From NCBI GenBank assembly GCA_904420445.1, contig CAJFVJ010000003.1:454441-518440 (forward strand): a stretch of 64,000 nucleotides of DNA, given 5' to 3'. This stretch comes from Candidatus Adamsella avium. GTDB lineage: Bacteria; Cyanobacteriota; Vampirovibrionia; Gastranaerophilales; CAJFVJ01. Below are positions 19,262 to 27,498 of this stretch, piece by piece. The stretch's first letter is position 1; the number at the start of each line of letters is the position of its first letter. The position numbers and the translations under genes are program-made. Below the pieces are notes generated by a model. That model did no database searches. It was not told the origin of the DNA and saw nothing but the letters and a program-made list of their open reading frames with translations.

Positions 19262-20025
19262 TGAGAGAATATTTTTGGGATGCTCTTATATTCCCCTTCT
19301 TCGAGAAAAACGGTATTAAAAGTTTTTTGATGTTTCTGGTTCTTTCGGCGATATGTTCTGGTATCGCTGTTCTTTTTAGAGATAATCAAATCATATATTG
19401 GATAATAACAATAATTGTTATTATATATTCGTTTGGTTTCCTGACAATACTCGCTCACAATAAAATACAAAGCAAAGAAGAAATTATCCCGAGATGGAAC
19501 AATTTCCGAGAATTTTTCATATCGGGATTTTTCGCAGCAGGTATCGCTTTAATTTACTCAATAGCTATATTTTTAATAATTCATTTTTTATCAATCTACG
19601 TTGTAGGCAGACTATTAGCGTTTACTGTTAACTATCCAATACCGGCATTAATCAGCTTTTATACAGTAATTTATCTGGAGAAGTCTACACCGCTGTTTTT
19701 ATTTTTATTTTTGCCCATAGTATATGTACTCTATGCACAAAATTTGAAAAGTTCAGAAGCCTTTAGACTAATAAAAATATTCTCTCTCGTTTTTAGGAAT
19801 ATTCCTGTATTGTTGTTGATGTATCTAAACCTTGGAATACTATCTCTTCCATATATGCTAAGCAGAGAAGTAACTAAAGGAATAAAATGGAATGTAGCCG
19901 TAGATATTCCTGATACGATAATCGATTTATATGTCCTAGCAAGCATTGTTTATCTGTCGGCGTCCTATGGACGGGAGCTGCTAATCAAAGAAAAGATACT
20001 AAAAACTATCGACCAACATCCTTAG
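19258..20025 (+). CDS. DUF4013-like membrane protein 2
   Basis: The second of five tandem paralogues (255 aa). It shares the layout WDALIFPF at the N-terminus, GFLTILAHNKI before the loop, IIPRWNNFREFFISG, and a late SSEAFRLIKIF helix start. It overlaps paralogue 1 by 4 bp (ATGA), indicating translational coupling. The function is unknown. Confidence 0.72.
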   Translation: MMREYFWDALIFPFFEKNGIKSFLMFLVLSAICSGIAVLFRDNQIIYWIITIIVIIYSFGFLTILAHNKIQSKEEIIPRWNNFREFFISGFFAAGIALIYSIAIFLIIHFLSIYVVGRLLAFTVNYPIPALISFYTVIYLEKSTPLFLFLFLPIVYVLYAQNLKSSEAFRLIKIFSLVFRNIPVLLLMYLNLGILSLPYMLSREVTKGIKWNVAVDIPDTIIDLYVLASIVYLSASYGRELLIKEKILKTIDQHP

Positions 20026-20031
20026 AAAACG

Positions 20032-20157
20032 GTTTATATAACAAATTCCGCCCCAAATGTTCAAAACAACGTCATACTGAGCGTTAGCGAAGTATCTAAA
20101 CAAAAAAGATTCTTCTGGCTAAAGCCTTCAGAATGACGGACTTTTAATATAAATCCT
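20032..20157 (-). repeat. MITE-like dispersed repeat, copy 1
   Basis: About 125 bp with imperfect terminal inverted repeats (GGTTTATATAACAAATTCC at one end, AATATAAATCC at the other). The core contains CGTCATACTGAGCGTTAGCG and a nearby GATTCTTCTGGCTAAAG stretch, also found at 32.7 and 56.1 kb in the opposite orientation. It has no coding capacity and lies between DUF4013-like genes 2 and 3. Confidence 0.8.
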
Positions 20158-20175
20158 TAGAAAATATCTGAAATA

Positions 20176-20203
20176 TTCCACAGGAAAATAGAAAATGTTA
20201 TAA
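20176..20203 (+). promoter_or_regulatory. Promoter-like block upstream of DUF4013-like gene 3
   Basis: TTCCAC, 16 bp, TTATAA. The same arrangement with the same 16-bp spacing recurs before gene 4, so it is probably a duplicated promoter or operator. The TTCCACAG arm is also inverted 30-40 bp downstream (CTGTGGAAT). Confidence 0.45.
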
Positions 20204-20257
20204 CTCTGTGGATTCTGTGGAATAAAAAAATAGTTAGATACCTGATGGAGAATATAA

Positions 20258-21004
20258 ATGCTTATTTGGGATGCTTTGATATTTCCTTTCAAAGAAAAAA
20301 ACAGTCTTAAAGACTTTTTGCCGTTTATCATTATTGCTTGTATATGTTTATGTTTTAGCACATCTCCTGCATTAGAGAGTTTTATAAAAGGACTTCCGTT
20401 GGTAGGTTCGATATTATGCTCGATAATAGTTTATATTATATGCTCTTTATACCCTACCGGTTATCTGATTGTGCTCTGCCATAACAAAATAAATGATAAA
20501 GAAGAAGTTATCCCCAAGTGGTATAATTTCATTAATTTTAGTATGAAAGGATTTTCAATAGTAATTATAACTCACATATATCTCTTCCTTTTCTCGATAA
20601 TATTATTTCTCATAGTTCTGATTGCAATAGCTATTGGAGTAGTGTTTCCCGTATTGTCTGCATTTAAAGACTTAATATTTATATTATTAGTTATTATGTC
20701 AGGAATTCTTCTTATTTCAATTTTATTGATAGTAACTATGGCTTATGCCGAAAATTTTGATTTTTCAGACGCATTCTGCATATATAATATTTTCTCTACC
20801 TTAAGCAGGAATATTCCTGCATTGTTATTGTTATATTTCTATATTGGAATACTATTCCTTCTCTTTGCAATCGTATCCATAATATTTTGGTATATAATCA
20901 AAGTAGAAATAGTCAATTCATTGGTTTTCTCTTTAATATGGTCTTATTTCAGTTCTTGTGTTGCTTATCTGGCAGCGAGCTATTACTTAAAGAAAATATG
21001 CTAA
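20258..21004 (+). CDS. DUF4013-like membrane protein 3
   Basis: The third paralogue (248 aa) begins MLIWDALIFPFKEKN, nearly the same as paralogue 2, and keeps YPTGYLIVLCHNKI, VIPKWYNFINFSMKG and FSDAFCIYNIF. About six membrane helices are apparent. It is separated from paralogue 2 by a MITE-like repeat and its own promoter-like block, and GATGGAGA precedes the ATG. The function is unknown. Confidence 0.7.
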   Translation: MLIWDALIFPFKEKNSLKDFLPFIIIACICLCFSTSPALESFIKGLPLVGSILCSIIVYIICSLYPTGYLIVLCHNKINDKEEVIPKWYNFINFSMKGFSIVIITHIYLFLFSIILFLIVLIAIAIGVVFPVLSAFKDLIFILLVIMSGILLISILLIVTMAYAENFDFSDAFCIYNIFSTLSRNIPALLLLYFYIGILFLLFAIVSIIFWYIIKVEIVNSLVFSLIWSYFSSCVAYLAASYYLKKIC

Positions 21005-21041
21005 AAATATCGACCAATAGTTCTAAAAAACACGAAAAACA

Positions 21042-21069
21042 TTCCACAAAAATAAAAACAATGTTATAA
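21042..21069 (+). promoter_or_regulatory. Promoter-like block upstream of DUF4013-like gene 4
   Basis: TTCCAC, 16 bp, TTATAA(T). It matches the block before gene 3. A terminator hairpin lies between this block and the gene it would serve. Confidence 0.45.
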
Positions 21070-21132
21070 TCACCTTGTTTTTATACAAATAAGGTTAAAA
21101 AATTGTTTCTGGAATATGGAAAATTTTGAAAA

Positions 21133-21168
21133 ATCATCTCTCAATTTTTTGAGAAATGATTTTTTGTT
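21133..21168 (+). terminator. Rho-independent terminator or attenuator before DUF4013-like gene 4
   Basis: A 13-bp stem with one mismatch (AATCATCTCTCAA / TTGAGAAATGATT), a T4 loop and a following T run. It could end the upstream operon, or act as an attenuator in the leader of gene 4, because only 38 bp remain before that ATG. Confidence 0.8.
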
Positions 21169-21205
21169 TTCATGACAAATAACCTGAAGATGGAGAAGAA
21201 AAAAA

Positions 21206-21964
21206 ATGTTATTAAACTTTGATGATATACAAAAATCATTCACTTTTGCACTGAAAGAGAAAGACTTTGCCCTAAACCTTGTAATAGGAGGTGTGCTATA
21301 TTTGATTACAGGCTGCCTGCAGCAAGGAATGAAGCTGGTTGATAAAGATATACTGCAAAATACTCCTGAAATTTTGATTGTAGTAATTATCTTTGTTTTA
21401 ATCAGCATTATTTTGAATATATTCATAAGCGGCTATCCTCTCATTTGTGCAAATAACTATTTGCACAAAACAAAACCTGTTATGCCTCGCTGGTCAAACA
21501 TCTCAGGCATTATGCTCACAGGTTTGAAAGCCACAATCATCAGTCTTCTCTACTATATTCCCTCGCTGGCGCTTATTGCTATTTCTGCAATGGTTACACT
21601 GCTTCTGAACCAGCCGAATCTCATACTTCTGCTTCTGCCAGTCAATATAGTTGTCATAATAACAAGTATGTTCTTCATGTTTATGGCGATGATTATCTTC
21701 ATCAAAAGATTATCAATCACTGATGCACTGGATTTCAGCTTAATATCAAAAATTCTCTCACAATATCTGGTTGATTTATTTTTGCTGATGCTTGTTATGT
21801 TAGGAATTTCTCTGCTTATCGGTCTGGTCGGATTTCTGCTTTGTATCACCTGCATAGGGATGATACTGATTCCGTTCGTAACATTTTACTCACAACTTGT
21901 ATTTGCAAACCTGATGGCGCAGTTCAACGAAAAAATATTTACAAAAAAAGAAGAGATAGCATAA
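21206..21964 (+). CDS. DUF4013-like membrane protein 4
   Basis: A 252-aa multipass protein with the same plan: polar start (DDIQKSFTFALKEKD), a helix ending in ISGYPLICANNYLH, the loop VMPRWSNISGIMLTG, then three or four further helices. GATGGAGAAG lies before the ATG, as for paralogue 3. Its stop overlaps the start of paralogue 5 by one base. Confidence 0.72.
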   Translation: MLLNFDDIQKSFTFALKEKDFALNLVIGGVLYLITGCLQQGMKLVDKDILQNTPEILIVVIIFVLISIILNIFISGYPLICANNYLHKTKPVMPRWSNISGIMLTGLKATIISLLYYIPSLALIAISAMVTLLLNQPNLILLLLPVNIVVIITSMFFMFMAMIIFIKRLSITDALDFSLISKILSQYLVDLFLLMLVMLGISLLIGLVGFLLCITCIGMILIPFVTFYSQLVFANLMAQFNEKIFTKKEEIA

Positions 21965-22749
21965 TGGACATAGATATCAACGAAGCATTCAAATCACCTT
22001 TCAAAACACCAAAAGAGCTGATAGTTCCGGTTATTATCAGTATAATACAAATTCTTTGCTATACAGTGCCAATAGTCTTAATAATAATGAACATAAAAGG
22101 CATCCAGAACCTTGAGCACACAGCTCTTTATGCTCTTTTGGCATACTTGCTGATTATCTGCGCCGGCATGTTAATTGCGCTATATCCGATTGGGTACGCT
22201 TTCGAATATATACACAACCTCTTCAAAGGAAACAATACAATGCCTGCATGGGAAAATAATTTTTCAAAATATTTCTCAACAGGCATAAAATACTCTATTC
22301 TCAATTTTATCTATATGTTTGTAGTTCCTTCTTTGCCATACCTGCTTGTGTTCATAATTATTATTCCCTGGATAGCGCTCAACCCGCAGAGTGCTGTATT
22401 CACAACGGCTATTATGTTTCAGCTGTGTGCAATATTATCCACAGTTTTGCAAATAGCAGGCACTCTGATGTTTATGGCTTCATCTGCATTGTTCATCGAA
22501 AACTTATCTTTTGAATATGCAGCATCACCGAAAAATATTTTTGTTTTCATAAAAAATAATATGCTCGAAACATGCATTTTGTTCCTTATCAGCCTCATTA
22601 TGATGATTCTTCTTTCAATAGCAGCCTCCCTGCTCTTCTGCACCTGCCTCGGGATATTGTTTATTCCTTTTGCGGCATTTTTGATACAGATTATAACCCT
22701 TCATCTGTTCATGCAGATATATAAATCGATAAAAACAAAATCATGTTAA
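21964..22749 (+). CDS. DUF4013-like membrane protein 5
   Basis: The fifth paralogue (261 aa) starts at the ATG overlapping the previous stop (TAATG), with AGAAGAGA just upstream. It begins MDIDINEAFKSPFKTPKEL, close to the start of paralogue 1, and has ALYPIGYAFEYIHN and TMPAWENNFSKYFSTG at the family positions. About six helices are seen. A longer frame opening at 21841 runs through paralogue 4 and is not the real start. Confidence 0.72.
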   Translation: MDIDINEAFKSPFKTPKELIVPVIISIIQILCYTVPIVLIIMNIKGIQNLEHTALYALLAYLLIICAGMLIALYPIGYAFEYIHNLFKGNNTMPAWENNFSKYFSTGIKYSILNFIYMFVVPSLPYLLVFIIIIPWIALNPQSAVFTTAIMFQLCAILSTVLQIAGTLMFMASSALFIENLSFEYAASPKNIFVFIKNNMLETCILFLISLIMMILLSIAASLLFCTCLGILFIPFAAFLIQIITLHLFMQIYKSIKTKSC

Positions 22750-22832
22750 GATATTCCCCCGTTATTGTTGCATATTTGGGCTGTCCTTGATTTAATGAAG
22801 ATATTCTTCACTACAAAAAATAAAGGAAACTT

Positions 22833-23690
22833 ATGTCAAAAATAAAATTCACCAAAATGCAGGGACTTGGCAACGATTTCGTTCTCGTCGACTATGAAGA
22901 AATTAAAAACTCGGATATACCACTCTCTGAGCTTGCAGCAAGGATGTGTGATAGAAAATTCGGAATAGGTGCTGACGGGCTGATTGTCGTGAACCCTGAT
23001 GATATGAAATCAAACACTGATGTTTGCTGGAGAATTCTCAACTCTGACGGGTCAGAACCGCAGATGTGCGGAAACGGAATGAGATGCTTTGCTCAATATG
23101 TTTTTAACCATGGCTTGGTCAAAGAAAAAAAATTCAGCGTAAATACACTCGCAGGCACTATTATCCCTGAAGTTCTCGATAATGACCTCGTAAGAGTGAA
23201 CATGGGAAAACCAATCCTTGAAGCAGAAAAAATTCCCGTACAATCAAACTTATTCCCCGTGTTGAATGACACCCTGCAGGCAGAAGACAGAACTTTTCAA
23301 TTCAGCGCAGTCAGCATGGGAAATCCTCATTGTTTGATTTTCACAGATGAAAACACTGAAGAACTTGCTCTCAAATATGGTTCAAGCATAGAAAATAATC
23401 CCATATTCCCCGAGAAAACAAATGTAGAATTCATAAAAGTTATCTCGGAAAAACATATCAAAATAAATGTTTGGGAAAGAGGGTGCGGCATTACGCTGGC
23501 ATGCGGCACAGGAGCATGCGCAAGCACTGTTGCCGCTATCTTAAATAACTTAACCGAAAACAAAGTCAAAGCAGACCTCCCCGGAGGCACTTTAACCATA
23601 GAATGGGCAGGCAACTCGATTGATAAAGACAATGATGTGTTTATGACCGGAAGTGCAAAAGTTGTCTTTGAAGGAGAATACTTGCTATAA
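22833..23690 (+). CDS. dapF: Diaminopimelate epimerase
   Basis: DapF converts LL- to meso-diaminopimelate for lysine and peptidoglycan synthesis. Both catalytic Cys motifs are present: MCGNGMRCFAQY (first Cys near residue 78) and ACGTGACAS (second Cys near 224). It starts with FTKMQGLGNDFVLVD and is 285 aa, the usual size. AAAGGAAAC precedes the ATG. The gene stands alone, followed by the rpsF operon. Confidence 0.97.
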   Translation: MSKIKFTKMQGLGNDFVLVDYEEIKNSDIPLSELAARMCDRKFGIGADGLIVVNPDDMKSNTDVCWRILNSDGSEPQMCGNGMRCFAQYVFNHGLVKEKKFSVNTLAGTIIPEVLDNDLVRVNMGKPILEAEKIPVQSNLFPVLNDTLQAEDRTFQFSAVSMGNPHCLIFTDENTEELALKYGSSIENNPIFPEKTNVEFIKVISEKHIKINVWERGCGITLACGTGACASTVAAILNNLTENKVKADLPGGTLTIEWAGNSIDKDNDVFMTGSAKVVFEGEYLL

Positions 23691-23764
23691 AAAAATTTTT
23701 TTGTGTTATTATACTCTAAGGCATAAATATCAATAATTTAATTTGTTATAAAAGGAGAAAAAAA

Positions 23765-24067
23765 TTGAAAACTTACGAATTGCTGGCAATAATCAAACCA
23801 AATCTTGATATCGAAGAAGTAGATAAAGTAGTTGCCAAATTGGAAGAAACAATCGCTGAACTCGGCGGAAAAGCATTGAACACAAACAAAATGGGCCGCA
23901 AAAAACTTGCTTATGATATCAACAAATACAAAGATGGTTTCTACACAGGTATTCAGTTTGAAATGCCTGCTGAAAACGTTGAAAAATTCAAAAGAAATCT
24001 GAAATTGAACGAATCAGTAATCAGAAGTATGATTATGGTAGATATGAAAGAAAAAGCTAACGCATAA
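23765..24067 (+). CDS. rpsF: 30S ribosomal protein S6
   Basis: The 100-aa protein has the S6 features YELLAIIKPN at the N-terminus and KMGRKKLAYDINKYKDGFY in the centre. The start is TTG, fixed by AAAGGAGAAA 5-6 bases upstream. It heads the classic rpsF-ssb-rpsR operon. S6 forms a heterodimer with S18 on the 30S platform. Confidence 0.96.
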   Translation: MKTYELLAIIKPNLDIEEVDKVVAKLEETIAELGGKALNTNKMGRKKLAYDINKYKDGFYTGIQFEMPAENVEKFKRNLKLNESVIRSMIMVDMKEKANA

Positions 24068-24079
24068 TCAGGAGAAAAC

Positions 24080-24490
24080 ATGAGTTTAAGCAAAGCAGTT
24101 ATACAAGGTGTTGTAGTAAGAGAACCTGAAAAGAGATTCAGCAGCAACAATGTTGCCGTTTCAAATTTCACGATAAACATTACCCCGAATAATGATGAAG
24201 CATCGCTTCTTCGGGTAATTGCTTTAGGCAGACTGGCTGAAACCGTTGCTGATAACGTAAAAAAAGGAGCAATGGTTGTGGTTGACGGGCAGCTGCAAAC
24301 AAACACGGTCAAATCCCAAACGGGAGAAGAACGAAAAATTGTAGAACTCCAGGCCTCAAATGTCGAACTTATGGGTTCAGGAGCTGCAAGCATCAAAGAA
24401 AAACCTCAGTCGATGCAGGAAGAAATTCTCCAACTCAGCGACGAAGACTTCTCTGATGAATTAATTGGTGATGATGAAATTCCATTCTAG
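24080..24490 (+). CDS. ssb: Single-stranded DNA-binding protein
   Basis: The 136-aa protein has an OB fold (about residues 1-105, with VAVSNFTINI and GAMVVVDGQLQTNT) and the acidic C-terminal tip ending DDEIPF that recruits partner proteins in this family. The linker is short. Its place between rpsF and rpsR is the standard bacterial arrangement. Confidence 0.93.
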   Translation: MSLSKAVIQGVVVREPEKRFSSNNVAVSNFTINITPNNDEASLLRVIALGRLAETVADNVKKGAMVVVDGQLQTNTVKSQTGEERKIVELQASNVELMGSGAASIKEKPQSMQEEILQLSDEDFSDELIGDDEIPF

Positions 24491-24503
24491 AAAGGACTTA
24501 TAG

Positions 24504-24746
24504 ATGATAGTAAGCAGAAAAAATCAAGCAGACAGAAAAAAACGCAAAAGCTGCAACTTCTGTGCCGATAAAATCGAAAGAATCGACTTCAAAGACGCAC
24601 TGAAGCTGAAAAGATACCTCACTGAAAGAGGAAAAATTCTTCCAAGAAGAATTACAGGCACCTGCGCTTTCCATCAAAGAGAACTCGCAAAAGCCATCAA
24701 AAGAGCTCGTGAAGCTGCTTTAATCGATTATATCTTCGAAGGTTAA
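24504..24746 (+). CDS. rpsR: 30S ribosomal protein S18
   Basis: An 80-aa basic protein with the family pattern [33 protein letters not shown] and [13 protein letters not shown]. Two cysteines at the N-terminus suggest the zinc-type variant. It is the last gene of the rpsF operon and is followed by a terminator. Confidence 0.97.
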   Translation: MIVSRKNQADRKKRKSCNFCADKIERIDFKDALKLKRYLTERGKILPRRITGTCAFHQRELAKAIKRAREAALIDYIFEG

Positions 24747-24766
24747 AAAATAAAAACCAAACAAAT

Positions 24767-24795
24767 AAAAGACCTGCTAAATTAGCGGGTCTTTT
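24767..24795. terminator. Bidirectional rho-independent terminator
   Basis: The hairpin AAAAGACCTGCTAA/TTAGCGGGTCTTTT lies between convergent rpsR and the metallophosphoesterase gene, with T and A tracts on both sides. Confidence 0.88.
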
Positions 24796-24799
24796 GGTT

Positions 24800-25555
24800 T
24801 TATAGAGTCCTAATCAACGTTATCTCAGAACTTGAGTTTATCCTCGGCGACTGAAAAGCTATTTTCTTATCAAAAAAAGAAAAATCAAACACGGCATGCC
24901 CGATACCTCTATTCACATATAAATAAGCCTCTCTATCCCGATAAAGCCCTGAAATATACGGAGATTTCAAATAACTTCTGTAGAGATAATCTGAAAAAGG
25001 CAGTTTTATCTGTCCTCCATGAGTATGTCCGGATAAAGTTAGTGACGGAGAATATTTGAGCAGAGAAGAAAAACTCTTCGGATTGTGTACAGCAACAATA
25101 CATCCTGAGTTAATGTTTTCTTTCATATTTTCATCCATAGCCAAATAGCCTTTTTCAACATCATCAAAACCTGCCACAAAAAATTGTTTATTTCTGAAAG
25201 ATAACTCCTCTGAAGAATTGCACAACAGAGAAAAGTCAGCTTTCTTCATCGTTTCTCGAACCATCTGCGAATTATACCCGTCAGAATAATCATGATTTCC
25301 CAAACAATAATACTTTCCTAAAGCAGCCTCCGCTTTTCGAAGATAAAACAAAAGTTCTTTCAGATACCTGCACCCTCTGCAGATAGCATCTCCCGTGAAA
25401 ATAACTATATCAGCTTTAAGAGAATTTATTTTTTCTACACATAACTCAAGAGAAGAGATATTTTTCTCAAAAATATGCAAATCTGAAAACTGAACAATAC
25501 GAAGCCCTCCTGGAATATTCCTAAGCTTCAGGTACTGTGTAGATATCTCAATCAT
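24800..25555 (-). CDS. Calcineurin-like metallophosphoesterase
   Basis: The 251-aa protein has the metal-binding motifs in order: FSDLHIF (DxH), FTGDAICRG (GD), GNHDYSDG (GNHD), VAVHNPKSF and SGHTHGGQI (GHTH). This is the YaeI/YkuE-like branch, members of which act on phospholipid or UDP-sugar diphosphate substrates. There is no signal peptide. It is divergent from the GT9 gene. The substrate cannot be told from sequence. Confidence 0.9.
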   Translation of the reverse strand: MIEISTQYLKLRNIPGGLRIVQFSDLHIFEKNISSLELCVEKINSLKADIVIFTGDAICRGCRYLKELLFYLRKAEAALGKYYCLGNHDYSDGYNSQMVRETMKKADFSLLCNSSEELSFRNKQFFVAGFDDVEKGYLAMDENMKENINSGCIVAVHNPKSFSSLLKYSPSLTLSGHTHGGQIKLPFSDYLYRSYLKSPYISGLYRDREAYLYVNRGIGHAVFDFSFFDKKIAFQSPRINSSSEITLIRTL

Positions 25556-25672
25556 TATACTTTCTTCCTGCTACAAACTACCGGTACTAAAGCCTAGCAC
25601 ACTTTTCATAAAGAAATCAAAATTAGCCTTCTGACCGTTTATTATTAACTCGGGATAAGACAAAATTTAAAC

Positions 25673-26692
25673 ATGAAAAAGTTCATTACACCTGAAAAAT
25701 GCCTGGTCATTATGCCTGATTTTATCGGGGATAATGTTATCCTGCTTTCTTTTTTGAAAAACCTCAAAAAAAATATGACCCAAAACTCCGAGCTGGTTAT
25801 CCTCTCTCCTCAAAATATGATTGAATTTTTCAAAGACTTTGATTTTATAGATAAAATTTTTGAAAAAAAAGAAAAAACAAAGCATCCGGCGCAATTTCTT
25901 ATCTCAAACAAAATCGATACCATAATAGTCCTTGACTTCTCTCTTGTATGGAGTATTGCCGCTTATATTTCGCAGATAAAACAAAGAGTAATCCCGAATC
26001 TTCTAAGAAGCGGGGTAAAAAACAGCAGATTTCTTCAAACATTTTTTACTCATATAGTCAAAAATACATCAATCAATTCAAAAATCTCACAAAAAGAGGT
26101 ATATCTGAACTACCTGAAACAACTTGGGATGAGTATATTCAAAAAAACAAGTTCATATCCCGAAAAAAAACATCCACAACTTATAAAAAAACATAAACCA
26201 TCGGCTTTTATTCATACATCAGCAAGTTTTTTTTCAAAGAAATGGCCGCTTGAAAACTGGGAAAAAGTGCTCGAATTTATGGAAGATAAATTCGATATCA
26301 CTTACATCGGAGAAAAAAATAAAAAAGAAAATATCCTCTCAGAAAAATTCAAACTCCATGACCTGAGAGGAACCCTCTCTATAAAAGATACCCTAAACCT
26401 CCTCAAAAATGCTGACCTCCTCCTGACAACAGACTCCTCCCCCGCTCATCTCGGAGCACTCGCCGGAACAAAAAATATCATCATCATCTACGGTCCGACA
26501 AATCACATTCAGTGGAAACCCGAGTCAGAAAAATCAAACATAATACAAATCTATTCAGACCTTCCCTGCCGTCCCTGCCAGATGAGATTCTGCCGCAGCC
26601 TCGAGTGCATAAAACAAATATCCCCTGAGAGAATAATCAATGAAATAAAATCTAACAAAGACTTTTTTCAATCTCTCTCAACTTACGATTAA
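25673..26692 (+). CDS. Glycosyltransferase family 9 (heptosyltransferase-like)
   Basis: The 339-aa protein has a GT9 N-terminus (MPDFIGDNVILLSFLKNL) and the signature C-terminal region TTDSSPAHLGALAGTKNIIIIYGPT followed by Cys-rich CRPCQMRFCRSLECIKQISPERI. GT9 enzymes transfer ADP-heptose to lipid A core, so lipopolysaccharide or a related surface glycan is likely. No other LPS genes are adjacent. Its 3' end overlaps a small minus-strand gene by 41 bp. Confidence 0.87.
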   Translation: MKKFITPEKCLVIMPDFIGDNVILLSFLKNLKKNMTQNSELVILSPQNMIEFFKDFDFIDKIFEKKEKTKHPAQFLISNKIDTIIVLDFSLVWSIAAYISQIKQRVIPNLLRSGVKNSRFLQTFFTHIVKNTSINSKISQKEVYLNYLKQLGMSIFKKTSSYPEKKHPQLIKKHKPSAFIHTSASFFSKKWPLENWEKVLEFMEDKFDITYIGEKNKKENILSEKFKLHDLRGTLSIKDTLNLLKNADLLLTTDSSPAHLGALAGTKNIIIIYGPTNHIQWKPESEKSNIIQIYSDLPCRPCQMRFCRSLECIKQISPERIINEIKSNKDFFQSLSTYD

Positions 26693-26834
26693 TCCTGTAC
26701 AGCGTAAATTTATCAAGCTGCCCCTGTGTTTTGTATCTTGTGATTTCGCTTAAAATATTATCATTATGATGATTTACAAGTCTTTCAAGAGTTCTTACTG
26801 CCGCATCAATCTCATTTTTGCTATATTCAATCAT
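26652..26834 (-). CDS. Small hypothetical protein (60 aa)
   Basis: A short helical, charged protein (MIEYSKNEIDAAVRTLERLV, ending RKLREIEKSLC). The ATG at 26834 has GAAGGTG upstream; a GTG two codons earlier is an alternative. The gene ends within the coding end of the convergent GT9 gene. No family is recognised, but its regular amphipathic helix pattern favours a real protein. Confidence 0.5.
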   Translation of the reverse strand: MIEYSKNEIDAAVRTLERLVNHHNDNILSEITRYKTQGQLDKFTLYRINRKLREIEKSLC

Positions 26835-27005
26835 ACCCACACCTTCAAAATCGTCTAACCCGATGTTTATAACTTATCATATAAAAACATCCTCATTCAT
26901 CAACCATATGGTTTAGACCCCGGGTTATAAATCACAACCTCCTCAAAATAGTAGCAAGATTGAAAATTTTAGAATACAATTATTATGAATAAAAAATTAA
27001 AGTAT

Positions 27006-27033
27006 TTGAAAAAATATACGATATATATATTAT
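27006..27033 (+). promoter_or_regulatory. Candidate promoter of the winged-helix gene
   Basis: TTGAAA and TATTAT separated by 16 bp. The predicted start is about 12 bases before the ATG at 27053, leaving no Shine-Dalgarno sequence. Confidence 0.45.
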
Positions 27034-27052
27034 AGAAAATCGGTTAAACAAC

Positions 27053-27373
27053 ATGAACACGACACAGGAAGATAAAATTCTAAAAGACATAGGTCTTGAG
27101 CTGATGTTTTACTCTCCTGATAAATATGATACTCAGGATGGTCTGACATCTATTGAGCTTGCAAAAAGACTGTCTTTGAATGTTGATGTTGTGAAAAAGA
27201 AACTGAAAATCCTCTGCGATAAAGGAATCGTTTCGGTCAAAGGTATTAACCCAAAAATCTGGAAATTCGATGACTACAACTTCCAGAGAATGGATACTGA
27301 TGATGAGGTCTATAACCTCCTCTGCTCTTTTGATGATGTGGACTTCTCAAAATATTTTGACTACTCAAAATAA
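27053..27373 (+). CDS. Small winged-helix-like protein
   Basis: The 106-aa protein contains a helix-turn-helix pattern GLTSIELAKRLSLNVDVVKKKLKILCDKGIVSVKG, that is, two helices and a recognition helix followed by a wing. The acidic C-terminus (FDDVDFSKYFDYSK) is unusual. It is probably a transcription regulator or a protein-interaction winged helix. It is monocistronic, with its own promoter and terminator. Confidence 0.7.
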   Translation: MNTTQEDKILKDIGLELMFYSPDKYDTQDGLTSIELAKRLSLNVDVVKKKLKILCDKGIVSVKGINPKIWKFDDYNFQRMDTDDEVYNLLCSFDDVDFSKYFDYSK

Positions 27374-27377
27374 AAAA

Positions 27378-27432
27378 AACTCCACCACTTGCGTGATAGA
27401 GTTTGAGTGTTAAGGAGTTGTTATTTTTTTAG
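27378..27432 (+). terminator. Probable terminator
   Basis: AACTCC pairs with GGAGTT across an imperfect internal stem and is followed by TTATTTTTTT. Confidence 0.5.
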
Positions 27433-27444
27433 ACGACAAAAAAT

Positions 27445-27472
27445 AAAAAAGGTTCCCTATTTCAGGAAACCT
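27445..27472 (-). terminator. Rho-independent terminator of the flagellin-like gene
   Basis: On the minus strand AAGGTTTCCTGAAATAGGGAACC forms a hairpin followed by TTTTTT, just after the flagellin-like stop. Confidence 0.8.
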
Positions 27473-27498
27473 TCAAATATCCTCTCATATAAATTTTT

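Noticed and set aside
26900-26935. An 11-codon GTG frame on the minus strand behind GAGGAGG
   Set aside because: It could be a leader peptide for the 60-aa gene downstream, but there is no codon bias, hairpin or conservation to support it.
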